Of a DNA stretch of 64,000 bases, positions 46,041 to 53,816 are shown in pieces (within the stretch, counting starts at the first letter, position 1; each line of letters opens with the position of its first letter). The DNA comes from a virus: IMG/VR virus record IMGVR_UViG_3300044701_002494, positions 1-64,000 of that record. One strand, written 5' to 3'. The notes under the pieces are model-generated. The model was not told where the DNA came from, made no database searches, and was given only the letters and a program-made list of their open reading frames with translations. A program made the translations under genes and the position numbers.

Positions 46041-47503
46041 TAGTTTTTAAACGGTATATTTACAATATCATAATTAAAGTTTTCTTCATTATAGACTTTG
46101 ATCCTTTCAATTAAGTGATTGAGGGTATAGTTCTTTCTTGACTTATAGCTGATATCATCGGCAATGTCATATAGAGTTGCTTTTGTCTTATTATTTCCTT
46201 TTCTTAAAACTCTACCAATTGACTGGAGATTACGGATTCTAGATTTCGAAGGTGATGCAAAAATAACATTATGTAAATTCTTAATGTTAATTCCTGTACT
46301 AAACGTTCCATAGGATGCCACAATAATTGCATTATTTTCTTTTTCAGTAATTTCACGTACTTTTTCTCTATCTTCAGTATCAACACCACCATGCACAAAG
46401 AATACATGGCGATCATCACTGATACTTTTATTTATTAATTCGTATAAGGGTTGTCCGTGACCTTCAACACGGGCAAAGAGAATTAGAGTGTTTCCTTTTA
46501 AATCGAGAGCAAGATTCTTAATAAATTTATTTCTTTTTTCATGATTAATAATATATTGAACTTCATCTTCAAATGTTTCAAAACGGTTGGGTGGGTGTTT
46601 CAATAGAAGAATGTTAATGTCTAATGTAGCAACATGACCTTTCTTCATTAACTCATCAGTTTTAATAATCTTATAAGAAGGACCAAATAATCCCTCTAAA
46701 ACCCATTTATGAGTTTGTGATCCATCTAAAGTTCCAGTAAATCCAAATCTATATTTGCAGTCAGAAAGTTTTGTCATTATAGATACTAATGACTTTGATT
46801 TAAACTGGTGTGCTTCATCTCCTACTACCACATTAAATCGTGAGAAATATTGTCGGGGAAGTTTGTAGATGGACTGCCAGGTAGTGATAATTACCTGAGA
46901 GTTTGTTTCTCTTTCTTTTCCAGCATATATTTTGTGGCAGTATGATCCCACATCAAACCCATAATCTTCAAAATCTTTATACATCTGTTCTACAAGGGAT
47001 GTCGTTGGGACAACTACGAGAATACTTTGTCCTTTCTCAACGTAATATCTCACAATTGAATATATCATCAACGACTTTCCAGAGGCAGTTGGAGATATCA
47101 ACAACTTTCGATTATGTTTTAAAGCGTCGTATACTCCCTCAACTTGGTACTCACGGGGAGCGTACTTGCAAATAGAAGTCATATAGTCTTTCACACCTTC
47201 CTTTGAGATGTGCTCATTTACCTCAAAAGGAAGACCATAATACTTATTGTTTCGAAACTCATAAGTGTATTCGTGCTGCTCACAGAATCTTATGAGTTTA
47301 TCTAATAGACCAACGTATATTTCTCTCGTATTAACGTTAAACAAATAAATGTAACCATCCCACCACTTATTTTTGTAGGCTGGTGCAAATTTAGCATTTG
47401 GAACTTCAAATTGAAATGCGTCTCTTAACTCATAGTAGACGTGTGGATCTGCTTCAACTTGAAGAAATACCTCGTTCTTCTTTGAAATAATCAAATGTGA
47501 CAT
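46040..47503 (-). CDS. uvsW: UvsW helicase
   Basis: A superfamily 2 helicase with Walker A LISPTASGKSLMIYS, the DEAH box VVVGDEAHQFKSKS, FGFTGTLDG, and C-terminal IVASYGTFSTGINIKNLHNV and SIGRVLRKG. UvsW unwinds R-loops and branched DNA and drives the switch from origin to recombination replication. Confidence 0.94.
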   Translation of the reverse strand: MSHLIISKKNEVFLQVEADPHVYYELRDAFQFEVPNAKFAPAYKNKWWDGYIYLFNVNTREIYVGLLDKLIRFCEQHEYTYEFRNNKYYGLPFEVNEHISKEGVKDYMTSICKYAPREYQVEGVYDALKHNRKLLISPTASGKSLMIYSIVRYYVEKGQSILVVVPTTSLVEQMYKDFEDYGFDVGSYCHKIYAGKERETNSQVIITTWQSIYKLPRQYFSRFNVVVGDEAHQFKSKSLVSIMTKLSDCKYRFGFTGTLDGSQTHKWVLEGLFGPSYKIIKTDELMKKGHVATLDINILLLKHPPNRFETFEDEVQYIINHEKRNKFIKNLALDLKGNTLILFARVEGHGQPLYELINKSISDDRHVFFVHGGVDTEDREKVREITEKENNAIIVASYGTFSTGINIKNLHNVIFASPSKSRIRNLQSIGRVLRKGNNKTKATLYDIADDISYKSRKNYTLNHLIERIKVYNEENFNYDIVNIPFKN

Positions 47504-47524
47504 TCATAACATATCAGTTATGAT

Positions 47525-47532
47525 TATTTATT
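47525..47532 (-). promoter_or_regulatory. late-like promoter AATAAATA before uvsW
   Basis: A one-base variant box between uvsY and uvsW, 22 nt before the uvsW start. UvsW is made late in T4, which is consistent. Confidence 0.6.
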
Positions 47533-47536
47533 TCTG

Positions 47537-47974
47537 TTAATTAAACCCTGCTTGGAAACGGTTCCATTCAATTGCGTTCTTGATTTGAAAAGTTCTATTA
47601 GAAACTGTCTTGATAATCTCCTCAAGAAACTTCAACATAATGTCATAGTATCTGATTTTAAGATCTATTTTATTCAGTCTCTCATCAGCATCCAGATGCC
47701 TCTGTAACGCCTCTTTGTCTCTAACTTTATATGGGAATGGTTCTTCAACATAAACCTCTGCTGGTGCCTTTCCTGTGTAGTAGTTGTATCTTTCTAATTT
47801 GGCCCTACTATAAGTTTCTCTTGCCTTTTCTCTCAGGAGAGTGATTGTATTGTATATGGTATAATATTTGGAATGAAGTTGTGGAATTTTTAAAGATTCA
47901 TCGTGCAAGTTATCAGGATCAATGACAGAATCTTTCTGCCACATTTCCTGAAGTTTTTCCAAATCAATTGACAT
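47537..47974 (-). CDS. uvsY: recombination mediator UvsY
   Basis: The 145-aa product is charged and helical: MSIDLEKLQEMWQKDSVIDP, LREKARETYSRAKLERYNYY, FLEEIIKTVSNRTFQIKNAI. UvsY helps UvsX displace single-strand binding protein. Its first codons overlap the end of a homing endonuclease gene by 11 nt. Confidence 0.92.
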   Translation of the reverse strand: MSIDLEKLQEMWQKDSVIDPDNLHDESLKIPQLHSKYYTIYNTITLLREKARETYSRAKLERYNYYTGKAPAEVYVEEPFPYKVRDKEALQRHLDADERLNKIDLKIRYYDIMLKFLEEIIKTVSNRTFQIKNAIEWNRFQAGFN

Positions 47975-48644
47975 TTAATAATTTCCCCAAACACCATTCT
48001 TCTCCTGGACATTCTACATTTCTTTTGTTTATTTGTCCATTATTCCACCATTTTGTTCCTTTTTGTGAGGGTGGATAATGTTTTTTATCTTTATGTGCTC
48101 TACTTATTTTATCTTTGGTTTTTTGACTGCAAGTACCTTTTTTAATACCTATGTGAGATTCAGTTAATTTTTTCTTATGTTCTTCTGTGAGTTTTTTTCC
48201 TTTATGTGCTTTACTTATTTTATCTTTAGTTTCTTGTGTGTGAGGTTTTCCTCTTTTATTACCTCTCATAATTTGGGATAATTTTTTCCTACCCTCTTCA
48301 CTTATTACAGGACCATTTCTTCCCTTCATTTTTTCACTTTGTTTCTTTTTTTGATTTTCTGTTGCTATTCTTCCAGAAGATCCATCCCCACCATTAGTTC
48401 TGTTATGAAGAATACCTGTTTCTAAATCTTTTCTACCAAAAACAGCAATCATATAGATCTCGTGTTTGAATGCTTGTTCTTCTGTAAGATTTTTCTTTAA
48501 AAATAAAATTCTATTTTTTGGTGGGACATATACATTATTATGGTTTTTATTATATGCTCTAGATTTCTCACCTTTTCCAACATAGTACGGAGTACCGTTT
48601 TTACGCAAATATGCGTAGGTATAGAACCTTTTTTGGTCTTTCAT
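47964..48644 (-). CDS. GIY-YIG homing endonuclease with NUMOD3-type repeats
   Basis: The N-terminal fold is FYTYAYLRKNGTPYYVGKG, followed by a conserved RTNGGDGSSG. Repeats of the type KISKAHKGKKLTEEHKKK occur at least three times, typical of NUMOD3 DNA-binding segments. It lies between a late gene and uvsY, overlapping uvsY by 11 nt, as for a free-standing homing gene. Two late promoter boxes and a terminator lie upstream. Confidence 0.85.
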   Translation of the reverse strand: MKDQKRFYTYAYLRKNGTPYYVGKGEKSRAYNKNHNNVYVPPKNRILFLKKNLTEEQAFKHEIYMIAVFGRKDLETGILHNRTNGGDGSSGRIATENQKKKQSEKMKGRNGPVISEEGRKKLSQIMRGNKRGKPHTQETKDKISKAHKGKKLTEEHKKKLTESHIGIKKGTCSQKTKDKISRAHKDKKHYPPSQKGTKWWNNGQINKRNVECPGEEWCLGKLLNVN

Positions 48645-48669
48645 CTGCTTCTATTTTGGTTGGCATTAC

Positions 48670-48677
48670 TATTTATA
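48670..48677 (-). promoter_or_regulatory. late promoter TATAAATA before the GIY-YIG gene
   Basis: A perfect box 26 nt before the ATG at 48644, downstream of the terminator. Confidence 0.7.
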
Positions 48678-48685
48678 ATAAAATA

Positions 48686-48703
48686 GGGTAGATTTCTCTA
48701 CCC
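48686..48703 (-). terminator. terminator upstream of the GIY-YIG gene
   Basis: A perfect 7-bp stem GGGTAGA/TCTACCC followed by a T-rich TATTTTAT and then TATAAATA. Confidence 0.65.
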
Positions 48704-48737
48704 ATCTCTAAAAAGCGCCAACCAATTAGAGCAAAAT

Positions 48738-48745
48738 TATTTATA
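48738..48745 (-). promoter_or_regulatory. second TATAAATA box after the gp3-like gene
   Basis: A perfect box 6 nt past the stop of the gp3-like gene and just upstream of the terminator, so it would make a very short RNA unless the terminator is read through. Confidence 0.5.
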
Positions 48746-48750
48746 AAGAT

Positions 48751-49296
48751 TCATAAAGGATTTCCATCAGTTCCTAGAATATTATATACAGTATACTTGA
48801 AAGTTACCTCTGCTGTAAAGTATTGAATGTCAGTTTGTGTTGCATCAAATTCTAAAGATGATAAAGAAAAGGGAAATAAATCTTTAAATTTTATAATTGA
48901 TATTGTATTGAAATTACTATTTAAAATGTAAAGACTTCCGTCACTAAATGCTTCTTTTGAATCTTGAACTCCATTTTCTGTAATTAAATCTCTATATTGC
49001 TGTGTTGTTTCTGGGAAACCCAAACCAGTAATCCAATTATGTATTGACACATAATTTTCCATATTTTCATCAACTAAAAATCTAATGTTCAAATCACCAT
49101 AAGTTGGTTTTGTTCCTGGAACATCAAGATCCTTAAGGTATGATGGTTGAATAACAGATGTTAAAGAAATCTCTGGAATTCTAGCTGAATTGCAAAAAAA
49201 TCCAACCTTAGGATATTTTGCAATGGTAAGTTTAAATCCTACAGGAGAAAGAAAATTTCTATTTGCAATTTGATTTGGAAAATTACAATTCGCCAT
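48751..49296 (-). CDS. gp3: gp3-like tail completion or tail-tube-fold protein
   Basis: The 181-aa sequence contains YPKVGFFCNSARIPEISLTS, DLDVPGTKPTYGDLNIRFLV and HNWITGLGFPETTQQYRD, a tail-tube-like beta pattern. In cyanophages the gene after gp23 in this position is usually gp3, the tail terminator. The gp3 name rests on position and size; another tail-tube-related role is possible. TAATG couples it to the RlpA-like gene. Confidence 0.55.
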   Translation of the reverse strand: MANCNFPNQIANRNFLSPVGFKLTIAKYPKVGFFCNSARIPEISLTSVIQPSYLKDLDVPGTKPTYGDLNIRFLVDENMENYVSIHNWITGLGFPETTQQYRDLITENGVQDSKEAFSDGSLYILNSNFNTISIIKFKDLFPFSLSSLEFDATQTDIQYFTAEVTFKYTVYNILGTDGNPL

Positions 49297-49718
49297 TATT
49301 TTTTCTTAGTTGGAACTATTTTTGGAATATTCATATTCACTTTAACTCCTAAATCAGGAATTTTTGGTTTTGGTTTTTCTTTTGGTATTGGTGTAACATC
49401 AAGATCTCTTACACCAAACTGTTTATAATCTTTATATCCAAGATCTTTTGTTGTTTGTGTAGTTAAGTCAAATTTACGATCTCCGTGATATGGACCCCTA
49501 TCAACAACAGGTGCAACAACAGATCTGCCGCTTTTAGGATCGGTAATTTTTACTTTGCTTCCCAATGGCAATGTTTTATGAGCAACTCCCCTAGTTGTGG
49601 GTGATAATTTTATACCAGAAGCAGTTGGATTTCCATATAATCCTGGACCATAAGAACTTGTTGATACTATTGCACCAAAAGGAATTGCTTCTTTTAAAAA
49701 TTCCTTAAAAGTTTTCAT
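49296..49718 (-). CDS. RlpA-like double-psi beta-barrel protein with capsid-targeting-like N-terminus
   Basis: It starts MKTFKEFLKEAIPFGAIV, matching the T4 targeting peptide with L-K-E at the cleavage position. The following 90 residues carry the RlpA/DPBB signature: SSYGPGLYGNPTASGIKLSP, AHKTLPLGSKVKITDP, GRSVVAPVVDRGPYHGDRKF with the conserved Asp. RlpA domains bind or cut peptidoglycan glycans. The tail is Pro/Lys-rich. Late expression and the targeting peptide suggest it is carried in the head. Confidence 0.75.
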   Translation of the reverse strand: MKTFKEFLKEAIPFGAIVSTSSYGPGLYGNPTASGIKLSPTTRGVAHKTLPLGSKVKITDPKSGRSVVAPVVDRGPYHGDRKFDLTTQTTKDLGYKDYKQFGVRDLDVTPIPKEKPKPKIPDLGVKVNMNIPKIVPTKKK

Positions 49719-49731
49719 TCTTTTTTATTTC

Positions 49732-49738
49732 TATTTAG
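49732..49738 (-). promoter_or_regulatory. late-like promoter CTAAATA before the RlpA-like gene
   Basis: A variant box 14 nt before the ATG at 49718 and 8 nt after the gp23 terminator T-run. Confidence 0.5.
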
Positions 49739-49746
49739 ATAAAAAA

Positions 49747-49768
49747 AGACCCTCCCAAAGGAGGGTCT
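49747..49768 (-). terminator. terminator after gp23
   Basis: An 8-bp stem AGACCCTC/GAGGGTCT with T7, the strongest terminator in the head module. It is placed to limit read-through from gp23. Confidence 0.9.
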
Positions 49769-49788
49769 GATGAGTGTGTGAATTTAAA

Positions 49789-51174
49789 TCACATAAGGTT
49801 AGCAACCTTAACTCTTCTGTAGTAAACGTTAGCGTTGGTGGTAAGAGCACCTACACCAGCGTCAATACCCTGAGCGAATGGGTTAGCAACCATACCATAA
49901 CGAGTCTTAAATCCGATCTTGGGCTGGAAGGTGTTCTCTCCAACTGCACGAACCATCTGCAGAGGAACATATGGGCAGTAGAAAATACCTGCATCATATG
50001 GGCTAGAACCCTTATATCCAACAACGTAGAACTGGTTAGCAGCAACGTTTGCAGAATATGGATCAATATAAACGCGATACTTACCTTGGAGAACACCAGC
50101 AAAGGTGTTACCAGTGTCATCAACGTTCAGGTTAGCGTTGAGAGCTGGGGTGTAATCGAGAACACCAGCCATTGCAAGTGCTGAAGCAACGTCAGCAGAG
50201 CAAAGGATAGTGTTGCCCTTTCCTCTACGAGTTTGCTGTGCAATTGCGTTTGCATCACGCTCGATTTGGAAAATAAGACCCTTGAACTTCTCAACAGACC
50301 AACGACCGTTAGAGTCAACGTCGAGGTCAAAAGTTCCTGCGGTAGCAGTATTTACTTGAGCACCAGGCTTAGCAACCTTATAGATTGTTCTGATAACTTC
50401 ACGGTTAATTTCAGCAAGAATTTCAGTGCTGAGGATGTTAGCAAGCTCAGCTTCTGCATTCAGACCATGAATTGCTTTCAGATCCTGAGCAAGCTCAAGG
50501 CTGTATTCTGCTTTCAGAGCACGACTCTTAGCAGTAACAGTAACCTTCTCGATTGAGAAAGCCATCTGGTTGAACTGATCAGATTCGCCAAGCGATTCTG
50601 CATTGTCAGTTCTCATACCCTGACCAACATTATATGCTTGTTGGTTGGCGTTGGTAGCATCAAGGATTGAAGGGTTGCTGCCAGCTTGTGCAGTAGTACC
50701 CATACCAACAGTGCCATTTGTCCATCCTTCGGTTTGATCGAACGATGCACTCTGACCAGAGAATGCCGAATCTACTTCATTGTAGAAGGTTTCGGTTCCA
50801 GACTGGTTGGTATAACGTGAACGCATTGCGAAGATCAGTCCGGTAGGACCGTTCATTGGTTGAACGCCACAAAGATCGTAAGCGATCAGATTGGGCATTG
50901 AGCGGCGAATTAAGGAAATTAGAACAGGGTCGAAACCTTGCATTGCGCCAGTTGAAGCACCACTTAGACCTGTACCAGATCCAGTTGAAGTACTGGTGAA
51001 GTTGGTTGGTGCCTCGTAAAGAAACTCACGCTCTTCGCGGAGTGCTCTCTCTTGGTTTTCGAGCAGAATAGCGGTTACAGCTCTACGATGAGAATCTTTG
51101 ATTGAATCAAGACCTTCATAGTCAAGGAGCGGTGCCCACTTCTCCTGCAGTTGTTCGGTATTGAACATTTGCAT
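49789..51174 (-). CDS. gp23: major capsid protein, T4 gp23-type
   Basis: The 461-aa product contains GPTGLIFAMRSRY, the helical spine and a C-terminal GFKTRYGMVANPFAQG. The sequence FLYEAPTNF at residues 51-59 fits L-x-E cleavage by gp21 after Glu54, removing the N-terminal scaffold-contact part. AGAGGT precedes the start. It builds the prolate head and lies downstream of gp22 and gp21 in T4 order. Confidence 0.96.
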   Translation of the reverse strand: MQMFNTEQLQEKWAPLLDYEGLDSIKDSHRRAVTAILLENQERALREEREFLYEAPTNFTSTSTGSGTGLSGASTGAMQGFDPVLISLIRRSMPNLIAYDLCGVQPMNGPTGLIFAMRSRYTNQSGTETFYNEVDSAFSGQSASFDQTEGWTNGTVGMGTTAQAGSNPSILDATNANQQAYNVGQGMRTDNAESLGESDQFNQMAFSIEKVTVTAKSRALKAEYSLELAQDLKAIHGLNAEAELANILSTEILAEINREVIRTIYKVAKPGAQVNTATAGTFDLDVDSNGRWSVEKFKGLIFQIERDANAIAQQTRRGKGNTILCSADVASALAMAGVLDYTPALNANLNVDDTGNTFAGVLQGKYRVYIDPYSANVAANQFYVVGYKGSSPYDAGIFYCPYVPLQMVRAVGENTFQPKIGFKTRYGMVANPFAQGIDAGVGALTTNANVYYRRVKVANLM

Positions 51175-51221
51175 TTGATTTTACCTCTTTAAAAATTTAA
51201 GTTTGACCTATGATTTAAAAA

Positions 51222-52394
51222 TCACTTTTTAGAAGCTCTGCTGAGAACTGATAGATATGCCCCCATTGAACCCTCAATTGGTTGAGGATTTAATGTAGTT
51301 TCCTCAGAAAGATTTTCAGCAGTATTTCTTTGAGTACCAGCAGTTCTGGTTGGGAAATATGATTCCCTTAGAGTTACTAGTTTCTCACGATAGTTCTCTT
51401 CACCATCAAACTCAACATTTTCAGCAAGAGAAGCGAGTTTGTCCTTCTGAGAAAGTGCAAGACCCTCAGCGACATCTGCAAAGATTACATCAGCAACAGA
51501 CTCTGCTAATCTTCTATTTAGAGCAACGTTTCTTTCGATTTGCTCGTTGAGTTTTTCTTCCATTTCATCAAGTTTATCTACCATACTCTCGATTACATCA
51601 TATCTATCTTCAGGGATTGTTACATAATGATCTTCAAAAAGTTGCTTCATTCCATTGAGGAATGACTCAGTCATTTCAGTCTTAAGACCGTGCTCAACTG
51701 CAAGTGCATTCTCTTGAATCCACTCATCAGCAACATACTCAAGGTATGCATCAACACGATCAGTTAAACTTTCTTTAATATCTTGTAGTTCTTCTACAAG
51801 AGCAACAGCATATGATTCTTCAAGTTGCTCTTTGATTTCCGAAACTTTTGAGCGAATTGCTGCTTCAAAAATAGTGCGTGCTTTCTCTTGGAATTCCTCG
51901 GAAAGATCTTCACCGGCAAGAAGAGCATTTACATCTTCTTCGATGTCAAAGTTTTCTTTAACTTCTTTCTCATCCTCTTCATCCTCATCCTCTTCCTCCT
52001 CATCCTCTTCCTCTTCTTCTTTCTTTTTAGCTTCTGCTACAACCTCTTCCCCATCCTCAGAAACTTCATCTTCAGAAACTTCGTCTTCGACAAGTTCATC
52101 TTCGTCTTCGACTTCTTCTTTAGCAAGAGTATGCATTGGTTCAGCAGCAGATGCCTTAGCATTAACAACATCTCTTACTTGAGCAAGAGTTGCTCCAGGA
52201 GTTTTTAATTCTGCTGAAGAATCATCTGGACGATAATTTTCTGGAGTAGGACCACCTAAATCTTCCCAACCACCAGTTTGTCCTGGAGTAGCAACTCCAG
52301 AAGCATTTTGGGCAATGTTATGCATTGGTTCGGCAGGTGCAGCCCCTTTGGTTACTACGTTTTCCATTTCTTGTAAATTTCTACCAACGGACAT
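51222..52394 (-). CDS. gp22: prohead scaffold protein, T4 gp22-type
   Basis: The 390-aa protein is acidic and helical, with a run of Glu/Asp/Lys at about residues 115-150 (VVAEAKKKEEEEEDEEEEDE). It continues as coiled coil (EKLNEQIERNVALNRRLAES). LQEM near the N-terminus is one possible gp21 site among several. It forms the prohead core and is degraded by gp21. Two overlapping late boxes lie 33 nt upstream. Confidence 0.9.
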   Translation of the reverse strand: MSVGRNLQEMENVVTKGAAPAEPMHNIAQNASGVATPGQTGGWEDLGGPTPENYRPDDSSAELKTPGATLAQVRDVVNAKASAAEPMHTLAKEEVEDEDELVEDEVSEDEVSEDGEEVVAEAKKKEEEEEDEEEEDEDEEDEKEVKENFDIEEDVNALLAGEDLSEEFQEKARTIFEAAIRSKVSEIKEQLEESYAVALVEELQDIKESLTDRVDAYLEYVADEWIQENALAVEHGLKTEMTESFLNGMKQLFEDHYVTIPEDRYDVIESMVDKLDEMEEKLNEQIERNVALNRRLAESVADVIFADVAEGLALSQKDKLASLAENVEFDGEENYREKLVTLRESYFPTRTAGTQRNTAENLSEETTLNPQPIEGSMGAYLSVLSRASKK

Positions 52395-52426
52395 TTGTTT
52401 TAGATTGTGAATATTTAATCTATATT

Positions 52427-52434
52427 TATTTATA
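52427..52434 (-). promoter_or_regulatory. late promoter TATAAATA of gp22-gp23
   Basis: TATAAATA at 52427-52434 overlaps AATAAATA at 52423-52430, about 33 nt before gp22. It should drive gp22 and gp23. Confidence 0.8.
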
Positions 52435-52436
52435 AA

Positions 52437-53087
52437 TTATAGATTTGAAAGAAATTCTTGGAACAATTGAACTTTATGTTCTTGAAGAATTCTTTCATCA
52501 ACTAGAGTATTAATTCTACGCTTTGTTGACTCTACAAATTGCTCACGGAGAATTCCGCCATCCCAAATCCATTCCTTTCCTTCCATAATTCCCTGAACAA
52601 ATGCATCAGGAGCAGAAGGATCGGCAACAATATCAGCAGCAGTTGCTAACATAAAATCTTCACCAACGATCTTATGACCTTCATTGGTTATTTTAAGTGA
52701 GCCTACACCACGAGAAGAAACACCAAGACAAACTCCTTCACTGATAAGAGATTTTGCAATCTTACCCATTGGTGTTTCAAGAAGTTTTGCTTTTCCAATA
52801 AAGTTGTTACCATCTCTATAAAGCTCACAAATTTTATGTGAAACACGATCAAGATTTACGGTAGGTCCATCAGGGTGTCCAAGTTCTCCAAGAGCACGAC
52901 CTTTTACAACAAAATTTTCATTATAACGATTTACTTCTCTTTCCATAACAGAAAGAGGATACATTCTACCATTTCTGTTAACTTGTTCTGCTTGCAAGAA
53001 AATGCCTTTGATATAGCACTGTTTATTAGTGCCTTTACCTTCGGTAATAAATTCTACTTTTTGAATTTCTTCTGTGATGAGTTTCAT
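52437..53087 (-). CDS. gp21: prohead core protease, T4 gp21-type
   Basis: The 216-aa serine protease shows the family's motifs: RALGELGHPDGPTVNLDRVS with the catalytic His, and GVCLGVSSRGVGSL with the Ser. It cleaves head proteins after [L/I]xE. The many late proteins with such sites at their N-termini in this window are its likely substrates. Confidence 0.93.
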   Translation of the reverse strand: MKLITEEIQKVEFITEGKGTNKQCYIKGIFLQAEQVNRNGRMYPLSVMEREVNRYNENFVVKGRALGELGHPDGPTVNLDRVSHKICELYRDGNNFIGKAKLLETPMGKIAKSLISEGVCLGVSSRGVGSLKITNEGHKIVGEDFMLATAADIVADPSAPDAFVQGIMEGKEWIWDGGILREQFVESTKRRINTLVDERILQEHKVQLFQEFLSNL

Positions 53088-53089
53088 TT

Positions 53090-53617
53090 TTATTCGGAAA
53101 CTAATTGAACTACTTCTGATATACTTATACTTGTTGCAGTGCTTGCTGCAAGTGCAGCAACTTTTACACTTCTAGATACTGTTGCACCAGTTACTGTAAT
53201 GACACCAACTACCGATGAGGTATTTGCTGCGATTGTTATTGAAGAATCAGTTGCGGATGTAATTTCTTGGTGAACTGTATTAATTCCAGAAGGTTGTGCA
53301 TTTTCAATGGTAACATAATCACCAATCAAGAAAGGATTTCCTGCATTGTTTGAAAAAGTAATTACTGTGCTTGTTCCAGTTGTAATTCCAGAAATTTGTT
53401 GCCTAGCAATTCTTTCTTTTATAACTTCAGCATTATATGGCGGTATATGAAAAGAATCTGATGTTACTGTAGGATTTGAACCAATATCTACATAAACTGA
53501 TGTTAATCCTGTAGAAACTCTAATATATCCACTTTTTAATGCAATAGGATTACTAGTCGCAGCTACAGATACTGTGGGAGAAATTGCACCTACATTTTGA
53601 ACTATTTTAATTGCCAT
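53090..53617 (-). CDS. head-module protein of unknown function, 175 aa
   Basis: It is beta-rich and low in charge (MAIKIVQNVGAISPTVSVAA, YIRVSTGLTSVYVDIGSNPT, later TSISISEVVQLVSE). It lies between the gp67-like gene (TAATG overlap) and gp21, where T4 has gp68. Its sequence does not resemble T4 gp68, so it is described only as a probable structural protein. Confidence 0.6.
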   Translation of the reverse strand: MAIKIVQNVGAISPTVSVAATSNPIALKSGYIRVSTGLTSVYVDIGSNPTVTSDSFHIPPYNAEVIKERIARQQISGITTGTSTVITFSNNAGNPFLIGDYVTIENAQPSGINTVHQEITSATDSSITIAANTSSVVGVITVTGATVSRSVKVAALAASTATSISISEVVQLVSE

Positions 53618-53784
53618 TATTCAGCATCTCCTTCGTTTGAATTATCTCCAAACATAATATTTGCAACCTCTGGACGAAGATAATTAATTCTATCTGCCGC
53701 TTTAGCAAATAAAATATTTTTAATGCCGTCAGAAATTTCTGAGGCACTACTGTCAGTTGCAATCAAATCGATAAGATCTTCCAT
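53617..53784 (-). CDS. gp67: prohead core protein, T4 gp67-like, 55 aa
   Basis: The ORF reads MEDLIDLIATDSSASEISDG then IKNILFAKAADRINYLRPEV and an acidic end (FGDNSNEGDAE). Its size, helical start (compare T4 gp67 MEGLIEAIKS) and location between portal and protease genes fit gp67. It has its own late promoter at 53809. Confidence 0.65.
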   Translation of the reverse strand: MEDLIDLIATDSSASEISDGIKNILFAKAADRINYLRPEVANIMFGDNSNEGDAE

Positions 53785-53808
53785 AAATTATTTTTACAAA
53801 TATGAAAC

Positions 53809-53816
53809 TATTTATA
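53809..53816 (-). promoter_or_regulatory. late promoter TATAAATA of the gp67-gp21 unit
   Basis: A perfect box overlapping the gp20 stop, 25 nt before the ATG at 53784. Confidence 0.75.

Larger units (their letters stand above)
48658..48723. repeat. inverted repeat GGTTGGC/GCCAACC around promoter and terminator
   Basis: Perfect 7-bp arms at 48658-48664 and 48717-48723 enclose a late promoter (48670-48677) and a terminator (48686-48703) upstream of the homing endonuclease. Confidence 0.5.

Noticed and set aside
51832-52208. Plus-strand ORFs rich in Ser or Phe/Leu inside gp22
   Set aside because: They mirror the Glu/Asp-rich run of gp22 on the other strand and have no promoter or coupling.
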